Shown piece after piece: positions 49,340-59,127 of a DNA stretch of 64,000 nucleotides (positions within the stretch are counted from its first letter, which is position 1; every line of letters starts with the position of its first letter). A model generated the notes under the pieces. It was not told where the DNA came from. It searched no databases and worked only from the letters and a program-made list of their open reading frames with translations. The stretch is from positions 682,001-746,000 of the forward strand of contig OZ255630.1 of assembly GCA_965276825.1 (NCBI GenBank). The letters run 5' to 3'. Origin of the DNA: G965276765 sp965276825. Its GTDB lineage: Bacteria; Actinomycetota; Acidimicrobiia; Acidimicrobiales; Palsa-688. The position numbers and the translations under genes were made by a program.

Positions 49340-51194
49340 GTGCGCGACGGGCTGGGAGCCGAGTCTGCCGACGTCCTGCCTGCCGGCATCATGAAGCGTT
49401 TCGTGAGGATCGGCTGCTTCGCCGCCTTCTGGGGCGACACACCGGGCGCCCTCCGCCAGATTCTCGAGGGCGCCGAGGTCGACTATCTCGTTTCCGACTA
49501 CCTGTCGGAGATCACCATGGCCCTGCTCGCCCGAGGCCGGGCCAAGGATCCGGAGGCGGGCTACGTCCCCGACTTCGTCACCACCCTCGTCCCGGTCCTC
49601 GCCGACATCAAGGCTCGAGGGATCAAGGTCGTCACCAACGCCGGGGCCCTCAACCCGGCGGCCTGCGCTCGATTGCTGCGCCAGCAGGCCGCTGAAGCCG
49701 GGATCGAACTGCGAGTGGCGGCCGTGGCGGGTGATGACCTGCTGCCCTCACGATCCGAGGTCATAGCCGCCTCACCCACCGACATGGTCACGGGCCGTCT
49801 GGTCCCGGCCGAGCCGAGCTCGCTCAACGCCTACCTCGGAGCCCGGCCCATCGCCGACGCCCTGGCCGCCGGCGCCGATCTCGTCATCACCGGCCGCTGT
49901 GTCGACGCTGCCGTCGTCCTCGGCCCGCTCATGCACGAGTTCGGCTGGGGCGACGACGACTACGACCTCCTCGCCGCAGGCTCGCTGACCGGCCACATCG
50001 TGGAATGCGGTCCGCAGTGCACCGGAGGCAACGTCACCGACTGGGAGGCGGTGCCCGGCTGGGACGACCTTGGCTACCCGGTGGCCGAGTGTCACGCGGA
50101 TGGGACGGCGGTCATCACCAAGCCGGCTGGGACCGGCGGTCTGGTGACCCCAGCGACGGTGGCCGAGCAGATCGTCTACAAGATCGGTGATCCGGGCGCC
50201 TACCTGCTCCCCGATGCGGTCTGCGACTGGCGCGACGTCCACCTCGACGTCGACGGCCCCGACCGGGTGCGGGTCTCCGGTGCTCGGGGCGGGGCGCCGA
50301 CCACCACCTACAAGGCGACGGCCACCAGCGTCAGCGGCTACCGGGCCATCACCACGGCCATGTTCGCCGGTGCCGGAGCGGCGGGCAAGGGCCGCCGGAT
50401 GGGGGAGGCGCTCGTCGCCCGGACGGCGCGCCTGGCGGCGACGCGTGGCTTCGCCCCCCTGGCCGAGTCGTCGATCGAGCTGGTCGGGGCGGGGGAGATG
50501 ACGGGCGGTCCCCGCCACGACGAGGCCACCGAGGCCGTCGTCAAGATCGGCGTCCGCAGCGATGACCGGGATGCCGTCGGCGTGTTCTGCTCGGAGTTCG
50601 CCTCCATGGCACTTGTGGCCCAGGGGATGACCGGTGTCTTCGCCGGCCGGCCCCGGGTGGCGCCCGCCATCGCCGTCCACCACCTCTCCGTGCCCAAGGA
50701 CATGGTCATTGTTGAGGTCCTGATGGACGGTGGGCGCTCCCCGGTCAAGGGCGCGGCCGGCCATCCCGACGCGACCACCTCCTCACCCGAGCTGGCCGTA
50801 ACCCCGTCACCGACGACCGGTCCGACGGTCCGGGTCCCGCTCGGGCGGATCGCCACCGCTCGCAGCGGCGACAAGGGTGACCTGGCCAATATCGGTGTTG
50901 ATCGCCCGTCGTAGCGAATTTTCCGAGGTGCTGCAGGCCGAGGTCACCGCCGACCGGGTGGCCACCTTCTTCGCCCACCTCCTCCGCGGTGACTTGCAGC
51001 GCTGGGCGCTCCCCGGGCTGGGCGCCCTCAACCTCGTCCTCCACGACGTTCTCGGTGGCACGGGCGGGACGTCGACCCTGCGTTACGACCCGCAGGGCAA
51101 GTCCTACGCAGCCACGCTCCTCACCCTCCCGGTCGACGTCCCGGCCGCGTGGGAGAACCAGGGCCTCCTCGCCCCCGACCCGTCGGCCCTATGA
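49340..51194 (+). pseudogene. AtuA-like protein (DUF1446), frameshifted near its C-terminus
   Basis: About 618 residues in the restored frame. AtuA is required for acyclic terpene utilisation in Pseudomonas, biochemical role unknown. Markers are IGCFAAFWGDTPGALRQIL, KVVTNAGALNPAACARLL and DLVITGRCVDAAVVLGPL. The C-terminal ARSGDKGDLANIGV is cut by one extra base at about 50896; the next frame continues IARRSEFSEVLQAEVTADRV to 51194. GTG 49340 has AGGAGG six bases upstream. The stop overlaps the next ATG (ATGA), so the downstream frame is the original one. Confidence 0.85.
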
Positions 51195-52671
51195 GCCTGC
51201 CCTCCAAGGTGCTCGTCGCCAACCGCGGTGAGATCGCCGTGCGGATCATCCGGACCTTGCACGAGCTGGGGATCAGCAGTGTCGCCGTCCATCACCGCGC
51301 CGACGCCGCGGCTCGCTTCGTACGTGAGGCTGACGAGGCCGTCGAGCTCCATGCCCCCCGGCCTGTCGCCGCCTACCTCGACCAGGCCGCCATCCTCGAG
51401 GCCTGCGCCCGCACCCGCGCCGAGGCCGTGCACCCGGACTACGGGTTCCTCTGCGAGAACGCCGGGTTCGCCGAGGCGGTGGCGCGGCCGCCGGCCTGAT
51501 CTTCATCGGTCCTCCCCCGGACGCCATCCGGGCCATGGGCGACAAGATCAAGGCCAAGCGCCTCGCCGCCCTAGCCGGGGTTCCGATCCTTCCGGGCTCC
51601 GAGGGAGCGCTCCGTCACACCGAGGAGGCCCTGGCCGAGGCCGACCGGATCGGCTACCCCGTGCTCCTCAAGGCCAGCGCCGGTGGTGGGGGCAAGGGAA
51701 TGCGGATCGCCCGTACCCCCGAGGCGTGCCGGGTGGCGTTCGACCAGGCCGTGGCCGAGGCGACGAGCAGCTTCGGTGATGGGCGGGTGTTCATCGAGCG
51801 CTACGTCGATCGACCCCGTCACATCGAAGTGCAGGTCCTCGCCGACGGCCACGGCACCGTCGTGCATCTCGGCGAGCGGGAATGCTCGATCCAGCGCCGC
51901 TACCAGAAGGTTGTCGAGGAGGCCCCGTCGCCTTTCGTCGACGCCGCCATGCGGGCACGTCTCGGTGAGTCGGCGGTGTCACTGGCCCGCAAGGTCGGCT
52001 ACACCTCGGCCGGCACCGTGGAGATGGTCGTCGACCCGACCGGCGAGGCCTTTTTCCTGGAGATGAACACCCATCTGCAGGTCGAGCATCCCGTCACCGA
52101 GCTGGTGACCGGGATCGACGTCGTGGCCGAGCAACTCCGCGTCGCTGGGGGCGAGCGCCTCTCGTTCGGCCAAGACGACATCAGCCTCACCGGCAGCGCC
52201 ATCGAGTGCCGCGTCTATGCCGAGGACGTGACCGACGGGTTCGTGCCGGCCACGGGCCGGCTGGCCCTCGTGCGTTTCCCCCCCGGGCCCGGTGTCCGCG
52301 TCGACCACGGGATCCGGGAGGGGGACACGGTTACCTCGGCCTTCGATCCCATGCTGGCCAAGGTCGTCGGGTACGGCCCGGCGCGCGCCGAGGCTGCCCG
52401 TCGTACCGCCGACGCCCTGCGGGCCACGGTCCTGCTCGGCGTCACGACCAACGCCGGTTTCCTGGCCGACGTCGTCGACCACCCTGCCTTCCTCGCCGGC
52501 GACACCCACACCGGGTTTCTCGACGAGCATGCCGAGCTCCTGGCTCCGCCCCGACTGGACGAGGCTGGCGAGCGGCTCCTCACTGCGGCGGCGACCCTCC
52601 ACAGCCCCAGGTTCGACACCCGCCACGACGTCCCCGGCGCCCACGCCGCCGCCGGCCGGTGGCGGCCGTGA
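51191..52671 (+). pseudogene. accC: Biotin carboxylase subunit of acyl-CoA carboxylase, frameshifted
   Basis: ATP-dependent carboxylation of biotin. The N-terminal part (KVLVANRGEIAVRIIRTLHE, HPDYGFLCENAGFAEAVA) stops at 51499 because one base is missing near 51487. The rest continues from IFIGPPPDAIRAMGDKIKAK with the Gly-rich ATP loop (KASAGGGGKGMRIA) and HLGERECSIQRRYQK. The active-site motif reads EMNTHLQVEHPVTE where Arg is almost invariant in place of His. Total length about 493, a stand-alone BC domain. Frameshift plus altered catalytic Arg suggest loss of function. Confidence 0.87.
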
Positions 52672-53203
52672 GCTTCCAGGTCACCCTCGACGGGCACGAG
52701 CCGCGCGACGTACAGCTCACCCGCAGCGGTGCCCAGGCGACCGTGCGGATCGACGGCCGGCCCTACGAAACCGTCCTCCACCGCAGCGGCGGGATGGGAC
52801 AGGTCCTCATCGACGGCCGCCAGGAGTCGCTCTGGTGCGTCATCGCCGGCGACGACGTGTTCGTCCACGCCTTCGGTCGGGCCTGGCGCCTGCGCGTCAC
52901 CGACACCACGGAGCGCTCCGTGCACGTGGCGGCCCGATCCGATGCCGCTGTCGCCCCCATGCCCGGCGTCGTCATCGCCGTGTCGGTCGCCGTCGGGGAC
53001 GACGTCGCCGCCGGCCAGCCGATGGTCACCATCGAGAGTATGAAGATGCACAGCGAGATCACGGCCCCGCGCGCCGGGCGGGTTCGCCGGGTCGCCTTCG
53101 CGGTGGGTGAGGGGTTCGAGCAGGGCGCCCCCTCGTCACCCTCGAACCCGAGGACGACCCGGCCCTCAGTGACGACACCGCCGACGGGGAGGAAGCCCGA
53201 TGA
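52668..53203 (+). pseudogene. Biotin carboxyl carrier (BT-BCCP) subunit, frameshifted
   Basis: GTG 52668 overlaps the accC stop. Residues 1-85 resemble the BT bridging domain of MCC/GCC alpha subunits; a biotinyl domain follows with the biotin-lysine motif ESMKM (EAMKM is commoner). At about 53130 a C is missing in a C-run, so the frame that reads LVTLEPEDDPAL and stops at 53203 is broken. That restored stop overlaps the next ATG (ATGA). Alpha subunits of 3-methylcrotonyl or geranoyl-CoA carboxylases are normally one chain; here the gene is split. Confidence 0.8.
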
Positions 53204-54700
53204 GACGCATCGTGTCAGCGGTCGACCTCGGCACCGACTCGTCTCGCCAGTACCAGGCCCACAACCTTCAGCTGGCCGAGAACCTTCGCGCTGCGCTGTA
53301 CGTGGCCCGCGAGCAGCGGCCGGAGCGGGCCTGGAGGCGGCTGGCCGAACAGCACAAGCTCCCCGTCCGGCGCCGCCTCGACCTCCTCCTCGACCCGGGC
53401 ACGCCGTTCCTCGAGCTCTCGCCGCTGGCCGCGTCCCAGGCCTATGACGGTGACGCCCCCCAGGGCCTGATCGTCACCGGGATCGGTGTCGTCAACGGCC
53501 GTGAGGTCATGGTCATCGCCGGGGACAGCTCCCTCAAGGGCGGCTCGTGGTACCCGCTGTCGACCAAGAAGATCATCCGCGCCCTCGAGATAGCACTGCA
53601 GAACCGGTTGCCGGTCGTACATCTCATCGACTCCGGCGGCGCCTTCCTGCCGTTGCAGGACGAGCTGTACGCCCTCGGCGGACACACCTTCCATCATCAG
53701 TGCCTCCTCTCCGGCGCAGGCATCCCTCAGGTGGCCGTCGTCCTCGGGCACTGCACCGCCGGCGGGGCCTACCTGCCGACGCTGTGCGATCAGTCCATCA
53801 TCGTGCGCGGCACCGGGTACGTCTTCCTCGGCGGCCCCCCGTTGGTCAAGGCGGCTACCGGTGAGGAGGTGACGGCGGAGGAGCTCGGCGGCGCCGACAT
53901 GCACACGACCGTGTCGGGAAAGGCTGACTACGCCGTCGACACCGAGGAGGAGGGCATCGCCCTCGCCCGGGACATCGTCGGCCTGTGGTCGCGTCCCGAA
54001 AAGGCTCCGACCGAGCGGCGCACGCTCGAGCCGCCCTACTACGATCCGGCCGAGCTCTACGGCATCATCCCCGACGACATCAAGAAGCAGTTCGACATGC
54101 GCGAGGTGATCGCCCGCATCGTCGACGGCAGCATGTTCCACGAGTTCAAGCCCGGGTACGGCGACACCCTCGTCACGGGCTGGGCCTAGATCTGGGGGAT
54201 CCCGGTGGGCATCCTTGGCAATAACGGGGTGCTGTTCAGTGAGGCGGCCAACAAGGCCACGCAGTTCATGCAGCTCTGCGACCGTGACGGCACGCCGCTG
54301 CTGTTCCTTCACAACGTCACCGGCTTCATGGTCGGGCGGGACTACGAGCGGCGCGGGATCACCAAGGACGGGGCCAAGATGCTCATGGTTCAGGCCAACG
54401 TGACCGTGCCCAAGGTCTCGGTCCTGGTCAACGCCTCCCAGGGGGCCGGCAACTACGCCATGGCCGGCCGGGCCTGGGCCCCGCGCTTCCTCTTCGCCTG
54501 GCCCAACTCCCGCTCGGCGACCATGGGCGCTGATCAGGCCGTCAAGACGCTCACCCAAGTTCGGGTCGCCAGCATGCGCCGCGCCGGGCGCGAACCGGAG
54601 CCCGGCGAGCTCGCCACCATCGAAGAGGAGGTGGGAGAGTACTTCGAGCGGACTTCCAGCCCGTACCACCTGACGTCCGAGATGCGCGACGACGGTCTTA

Positions 54701-55637
54701 GAGGCTGTTCGCTAATTTTGCGCTGGTAGATGGCTGTTTCGGCCGTGGCGGGGAGCGGGATCGAATAGGATATAGCTATCGAGAATCTTCCGGATGGATA
54801 TGGCACCACGTGGCGGACGGTGCACGGTGATATGACCGACGCCGAGTGGGAACTGATCGCTGACCTGGTGCCGGTGTTCACCGGAAAGGGCAAGATCGGC
54901 CGGCCCCTCCAACACGACCGGCGGGCCATCGTTGACGCCATCTTCTATGTGGCCGCGACCGGCTGCCAGTGGCGGGCTCTGCCCGCCTGCTACCCGAACT
55001 GGAACACCGTGCACCGCTACCACCTCCGCTGGTCACGCGACGGCACCTGGGAGGAGATCGCCGACCGTCTGCGGGCCCTGGTCCGCCAGCGCGAAGGCCA
55101 CGATCCCGAACCCTCAGCGGGGATCGTCGATGCCCGCAGCGTGCGGGGTGCGTCCACCGTCACCGCCCCGACCAGGGGCTATGACGCCGGGAAGAAGATC
55201 TCGGGGCGGAAGTGCTTCGGGATCGTCGACACCCTCGGTCTCCTCGTCGGGGTGGTCATCCTCGCGGCGAGCGCCAGTGACAACGTCGGCGGCACCGGTT
55301 GTTTCCTCGACGCCTGGCCCAAGTCGACCCGATGGTCGAAAGTGTTCTGCGACGGCGGGTTCAAAAAGACCTTCAAGGCCCAGCTCGCCGCCCGGCACGT
55401 CTCTGCCGAGGTCGTGAACAAGATCCATCCCGGGCGCTTCGAGGTGCTCCCGAAAAGGTGGATCGTGGAACGAACCTGGTCGTGGCTGATGAACAACCGG
55501 CGGCTACAAGTCGACTATGAACGCGACCCTGCCGTCACCGAAGGATTCGTATGGGCCGCCCACAGCCGGCTACTCCTCCGCCGACTCATCACACCCCCAC
55601 CCCCAACTCGCGCAGGGTGAAAATTCGCGACAGCCTC
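54701..55637 (+). mobile_element. IS5-family (IS1031-type) insertion in the carboxyltransferase gene
   Basis: 937 bp with inverted ends: GAGGCTGTTCGCTAATTTT at the left, and GAGGCTGTCGCGAATTTTC as the complement of the right end. TTA is duplicated on both sides (54698-54700, 55638-55640), fitting the TNA targets of this group. Removing the element and one TTA restores the carboxyltransferase frame exactly. Confidence 0.94.
54820..55620 (+). CDS. IS5-family transposase
   Basis: A 266-residue DDE transposase, complete. N-terminal MTDAEWELIADLVPVF and the ATGCQWRALPACYPNW block are typical of the IS1031/IS427 groups; Asp residues occur in GIVDARSVRG and VFCDGGFKK, and the Glu in RWIVERTWSWLMNNRRL. 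Start may be GTG 54820 or ATG 54832. Confidence 0.92.
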   Translation: MHGDMTDAEWELIADLVPVFTGKGKIGRPLQHDRRAIVDAIFYVAATGCQWRALPACYPNWNTVHRYHLRWSRDGTWEEIADRLRALVRQREGHDPEPSAGIVDARSVRGASTVTAPTRGYDAGKKISGRKCFGIVDTLGLLVGVVILAASASDNVGGTGCFLDAWPKSTRWSKVFCDGGFKKTFKAQLAARHVSAEVVNKIHPGRFEVLPKRWIVERTWSWLMNNRRLQVDYERDPAVTEGFVWAAHSRLLLRRLITPPPPTRAG

Positions 55638-55769
55638 TTATCGACCCGACCGACACCTGGAACACGCTCGGTATGGCCTTCTCGGCGACGCTGGGTACCC
55701 CCGTGATGCGGACGCCGGGCGGCGTCCTGCGAATGTGACCCGTCGTCCGACCAGACAGGAGCTGTAGCG

Positions 55770-56543
55770 ATGAGCACGAACCCGCCGGAGGTCACCTACG
55801 AGGTGATCAGTCGAGTCGCATGGGTGACCATCAACCGGCCGGAGGCCCGCAACGCCCTCAACAAGGCGACTCGCGACGGGCTGCGGGCCGCGTGGGAGCG
55901 GTTCACCGGCGACGACGGTGCCGCCGTCGCCGTCCTCACCGGCGCCGGGGACAGGGCCTTCTGCGCCGGCGGGGACCTCAAGGAGATGGCCGACACCTTC
56001 CTGCGGATCCCGCCCCGCGACTTCATGGCCTACCTGGGGCGCACCATCAAGGTCGACAAGCCCGTCATTGCCGCGGTCAACGGCGTCGCCTACGCCGGCG
56101 GGTTCCTCCTGGCCCAGCAGGTCGACCTGTGCGTCGCGGCCGAGCATGCCACCTTCGCCATCACCGAGGCCAAGGTCGGCCGGGGCTCGCCGTGGGCCGC
56201 CCCGTTGCCGTGGCTGATCCCGCCGCGCGTTGCCATGGAGCTACTCCTCACCGCTGCGCCCATCTCGGCCCAGCGCGCCTACGAGCTGGGGCTGGTCAAC
56301 AAAGTCGTTCCCGCCGCCGACCTCGTCACCGAGACCCAGCGGCTGGCCGAGACCATCGCCAACAACGCTCCTCTGTCGGTCCAGGCCGGCAAGGCCCTCG
56401 TGTACGCCTCGGCCGAGATGGGCTGGACCGCCGCCCTCGACACCGGCGACCGGATCTACGAGCGCGTCTACCTCAGCGAGGACGGCCAGGAGGGACCCCA
56501 GGCCTTCCGGGACAAGCGCACACCCGAGTGGAAGGGTCGCTGA
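55770..56543 (+). CDS. Enoyl-CoA hydratase/isomerase (crotonase family)
   Basis: A 257-residue crotonase, intact. Oxyanion-hole segments are RAFCAGGDLKEMA and NGVAYAGGFLLAQQ, and the C-terminal helix region LVNKVVPAADLV is typical. The usual second catalytic Glu position is not clear (ITEAKVGRGSPWAAPLP), so the reaction may differ from standard hydration. It follows the carboxyltransferase by 31 bp and would act on an unsaturated carboxylated acyl-CoA, as AtuE does (inference). Confidence 0.87.
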   Translation: MSTNPPEVTYEVISRVAWVTINRPEARNALNKATRDGLRAAWERFTGDDGAAVAVLTGAGDRAFCAGGDLKEMADTFLRIPPRDFMAYLGRTIKVDKPVIAAVNGVAYAGGFLLAQQVDLCVAAEHATFAITEAKVGRGSPWAAPLPWLIPPRVAMELLLTAAPISAQRAYELGLVNKVVPAADLVTETQRLAETIANNAPLSVQAGKALVYASAEMGWTAALDTGDRIYERVYLSEDGQEGPQAFRDKRTPEWKGR

Positions 56544-56610
56544 ACTTCCGACAAGCGAGTCGAGCACAGATCCGACGTCGGTGATCGGATCGGGAGGGGC
56601 GCAGGGGGAG

Positions 56611-57390
56611 TCAGCGGCGGCGGCGAAAGTCGGGTGGACGGCGCTCGAGGAAGGCGCTCGTGCCCTCGTGGAACTCGGCCGTGTCGTACAGATGGGTCAG
56701 CGTCTCGAAGCCGTGCCGTACTAGCGGTAAGGTCAGATCAGCTTCTGCGTTCATGGACACCTTGGTCAGGCGCAGCGACTGCGGGCTTCACGCCAGCAGC
56801 TTGGTGCACCACTCGTCCACCACCGTTTCGAGACGATCGTCGGGGACCACCCGGTTGATCCAGCCCATCTCCGCTGCTTCCCTGGCTGAGTAGGTCTCGC
56901 CGAGCATGATGATCTCCTTGGCCCTGCGCAGTCCCACCAGCTCCGGAAGCAGTTGCGTACCGAACTATATCGGCGAGCTCCCCAATCGAGAGTCGGTGTG
57001 AGCGAACCGGGCTGACTCGGCCGCCAGGGCAAAGTCACAGAACAGGTTCAGCTCGTCGCCGCCGCCGACGCACCATCCGCGAATCTCGGCAATGACCGGC
57101 TTGCCCGTCCCCCGGACGGCCTCGGCCAGCCGAAGCAGCAGCCGGGCCAGGCGTCGCCCCTCGGCCTGATCGAAAGCGTGCTCCATGCCGACGTCACCTC
57201 CAGTGGAGAACGCCGCCCGCCCGGCCCCGGCCAGCACCAAGACACCGACCTCGGCGGCCGCGTCGGCTCGATCGAAGGCCTCGATCAACTCCTTCATCGT
57301 TTGCTCGCGGAAGGCGTTGTGCACCTCGGGTCGGTCGATGGTGATCCTGGCCACACCGCCGGCCGATTCGTAGCGGACGTCGGCGCTCAT
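56611..57390 (-). pseudogene. Second crotonase, two in-frame stop codons
   Basis: From ATG 57390 the protein reads ITIDRPEVHNAFREQTMKEL, FSTGGDVGMEH and IRGWCVGGGDELNLFCDFAL. TAG at 56967-56965 follows GSSPI; after it the same frame continues FGTQLLPELVGLRRAKEIIM and WINRVVPDDRLETVVDEWC. A TGA at 56790-56788 follows TKLLA; the frame then runs SPQSLRLTKVSMNAEADL to the natural stop at 56611. Similar to naphthoate-synthase-like crotonases of anaerobic or terpenoid pathways. The ATG overlaps the acyl-CoA synthetase stop. Confidence 0.88.
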
Positions 57391-59063
57391 TGCAGCGCCC
57401 CGGTGGCGAAGGCCTGGCGGATGCGGTACTTGAGGACCTTGCCCCCCGACGGTCGTGGGGAGCTCGGTTGTCACGACGACGTGCTTCGGGGTCTCGTAGC
57501 CGGCCAAGCGGCTCCGGCAGAAGGTGATGAGCTCCCGCTCGTCGACCTCGGCCCCGGGGGCGAGGACGACCACGGCGGTCACCGTCTCGCCCCAACGGTC
57601 GTCGCTGAGGCCGATGACGGCGGCCCGGTCCACGAGGGGATGCTCAGCCAGGACCGCTTCGACACGCAGACTGGAGACATTCTCTCCCCCCGATTTGATC
57701 ACGTCCTTGAACCGGTCGACCATCACCCGCAGACCCTGCTCGCCGTACCGGCACACGTCCCCGCTGTGAAACCAGCCGCCGCGCAAGGCCTCGGCGGTGG
57801 CAGCCTCGTCGAGGTAGTAGCCCGAGGACATGGCTGGTGAGCGGTAGACGGCCTCTCCCGCCACCTCGGAACCCGACGGCACCAGGCGGTCCTCGGCGTC
57901 CATGATGGCGGCATCGAGGAGGGGTGCCGGTACGCCGACGTAGTTGACCTGCGGGGCGGTGCGGGAGTGCAACTCGGGCCACACGTTGGGCCAGAAGCGA
58001 TGGCAGGCGATCGCCTCGGTCTGGCCGAAGAGACCGACGAACTGGACCCTGCCGCCACACAGCCGGGTGAGCGTGGCCACCAACTCGGGACTGAGCGTGT
58101 TCCAGCCGTAGATGATGACCTCGAGGCTGGTCAGGTCGTACGCCGCCGGTCGGGCCTCGACCTCGCGTGCCACATCGGCCAGGAGTTGGGGCGACCCACC
58201 CCAGAGGGTCGTGACGGCCTCGGCGGTCACCGCAGCTGCCATCCCCGCACCGCTGGGGCCACGTCCGAGCACGACGCTGCCACCGGAGAGCAGGGCCGAG
58301 AGCACGTAGGCGTGGTCCCCGACGTGGTAGATGATCGGGAGCAGCGTGCAGATCCGGATCTGTGACTCGACCGGCGAGCTCCGGGTGTAGGACAGGGCGT
58401 GGCTGAGCGCAGCCATGTAGGAGTAGGTGTGGGAGATCATCACCGCCTTCGGCATGGCTGTGGTCCCCGACGTCAGGAGGATCTCCCAGATGTCGTCGCC
58501 GTGGATCCGCACGTCGGGTTCGTCATCGGCGGCGCTCTGAGCAAAGTCGTGAAACGAGGGTGCGCCGCTCATCCCGCCGGGGCGTTGTGCGGCCGGCGGG
58601 CCGATGTTGGCGACCGGGACGACGCCGCAGGCCCTGAACGGTGCGCCCCGTCTGTCCTACAGATCGGCGTCCACGATGGCGATCCGGGCCCCGACGTGGT
58701 CGAGCATGTGCTCGACGGCGTCATCGGCCATGACCGTGTTGACCGGAACCGCCACCAATCCGGCCTTGGCGATGGCCATCTTGGTGAGATACGCCTCCAC
58801 GGAGTTCTCGCAGAGCATCGCCACGCGATCACCTCGCGCCAGCCCGCGCACGAGGAGGGCGTTCGCGACCCGGTTGGCGGTCGAGTCGGCTTCGGCGTAG
58901 GTCGCCGGGCATAGCGAGGGTCGACGATGGCGTCAGGTGTGGCGATGATCGCCGTCTTCTCCGGGAGACCGGCTGTCATGCACTGAAGGATGTTGCCGAC
59001 CGCCATGCGGTTATATCGCTCATCGTTGCGACGTCCATAGAGGTGTTCGACGTCAGGTGCCAT
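57387..59063 (-). pseudogene. Acyl-CoA synthetase (AMP-binding), multiple breaks
   Basis: From ATG 59063: GNILQCMTAGLPEKTAIIA, a frameshift near 58915, then YAEADSTANRVANALLVRGL and MADDAVEHMLDHVGARIAIV. A TAG at 58659-58657 replaces what is Trp in homologues (VDADL-stop-DRR). The rest is in frame: P-loop LLTSGTTAMPKAVMISH, YGWNTLSPELV, GWFHSGDVCRYG and DRFKDVIKSGGENVSS. A further base is gained in a G6 run near 57450, so the catalytic Lys region (GGKVLKYRIRQAF) is in another frame and ends at 57387. It would have activated a carboxylic acid for the pathway. Confidence 0.88.
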
Positions 59064-59103
59064 TGCTCAGCTTGCCTTCCGATGGGTATCGCCGCCGGTG
59101 TGA

Positions 59104-59127
59104 AGTTCGAGCGCATGCGCTCGAACT
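59104..59127. promoter_or_regulatory. 24-bp perfect palindrome upstream of the synthetase
   Basis: AGTTCGAGCGCA is followed directly by its exact complement. It lies 41 bp upstream of the acyl-CoA synthetase start, a typical operator position for a TetR- or GntR-type dimer. Confidence 0.65.

Larger units (their letters stand above)
53200..55738 (+). pseudogene. Acyl-CoA carboxylase carboxyltransferase subunit, broken by TAG and an IS
   Basis: The beta subunit of an MCC/GCC-type carboxylase that transfers carboxyl from biotin to an acyl-CoA. N-terminal half: LLLDPGTPFLELSPLAA, GDSSLKGGSWYPLSTKK, HLIDSGGAFLPLQDE and GHCTAGGAYLPTLCD. A TAG at 54187-54189 interrupts the frame after TLVTGWA, after which IWGIPVGILGNNGVLFSEAA continues. 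The IS5-type element at 54701-55637 then splits the gene, and the last 32 codons (IDPTDTWNTLGMAFSATLGT) resume at 55641 in the original frame. Confidence 0.92.

Noticed and set aside
54187..54189. Selenocysteine or pyrrolysine codon in the carboxyltransferase
   Set aside because: The codon is TAG, no pyl genes or recoding element are visible, and the same gene is also disrupted by an IS.
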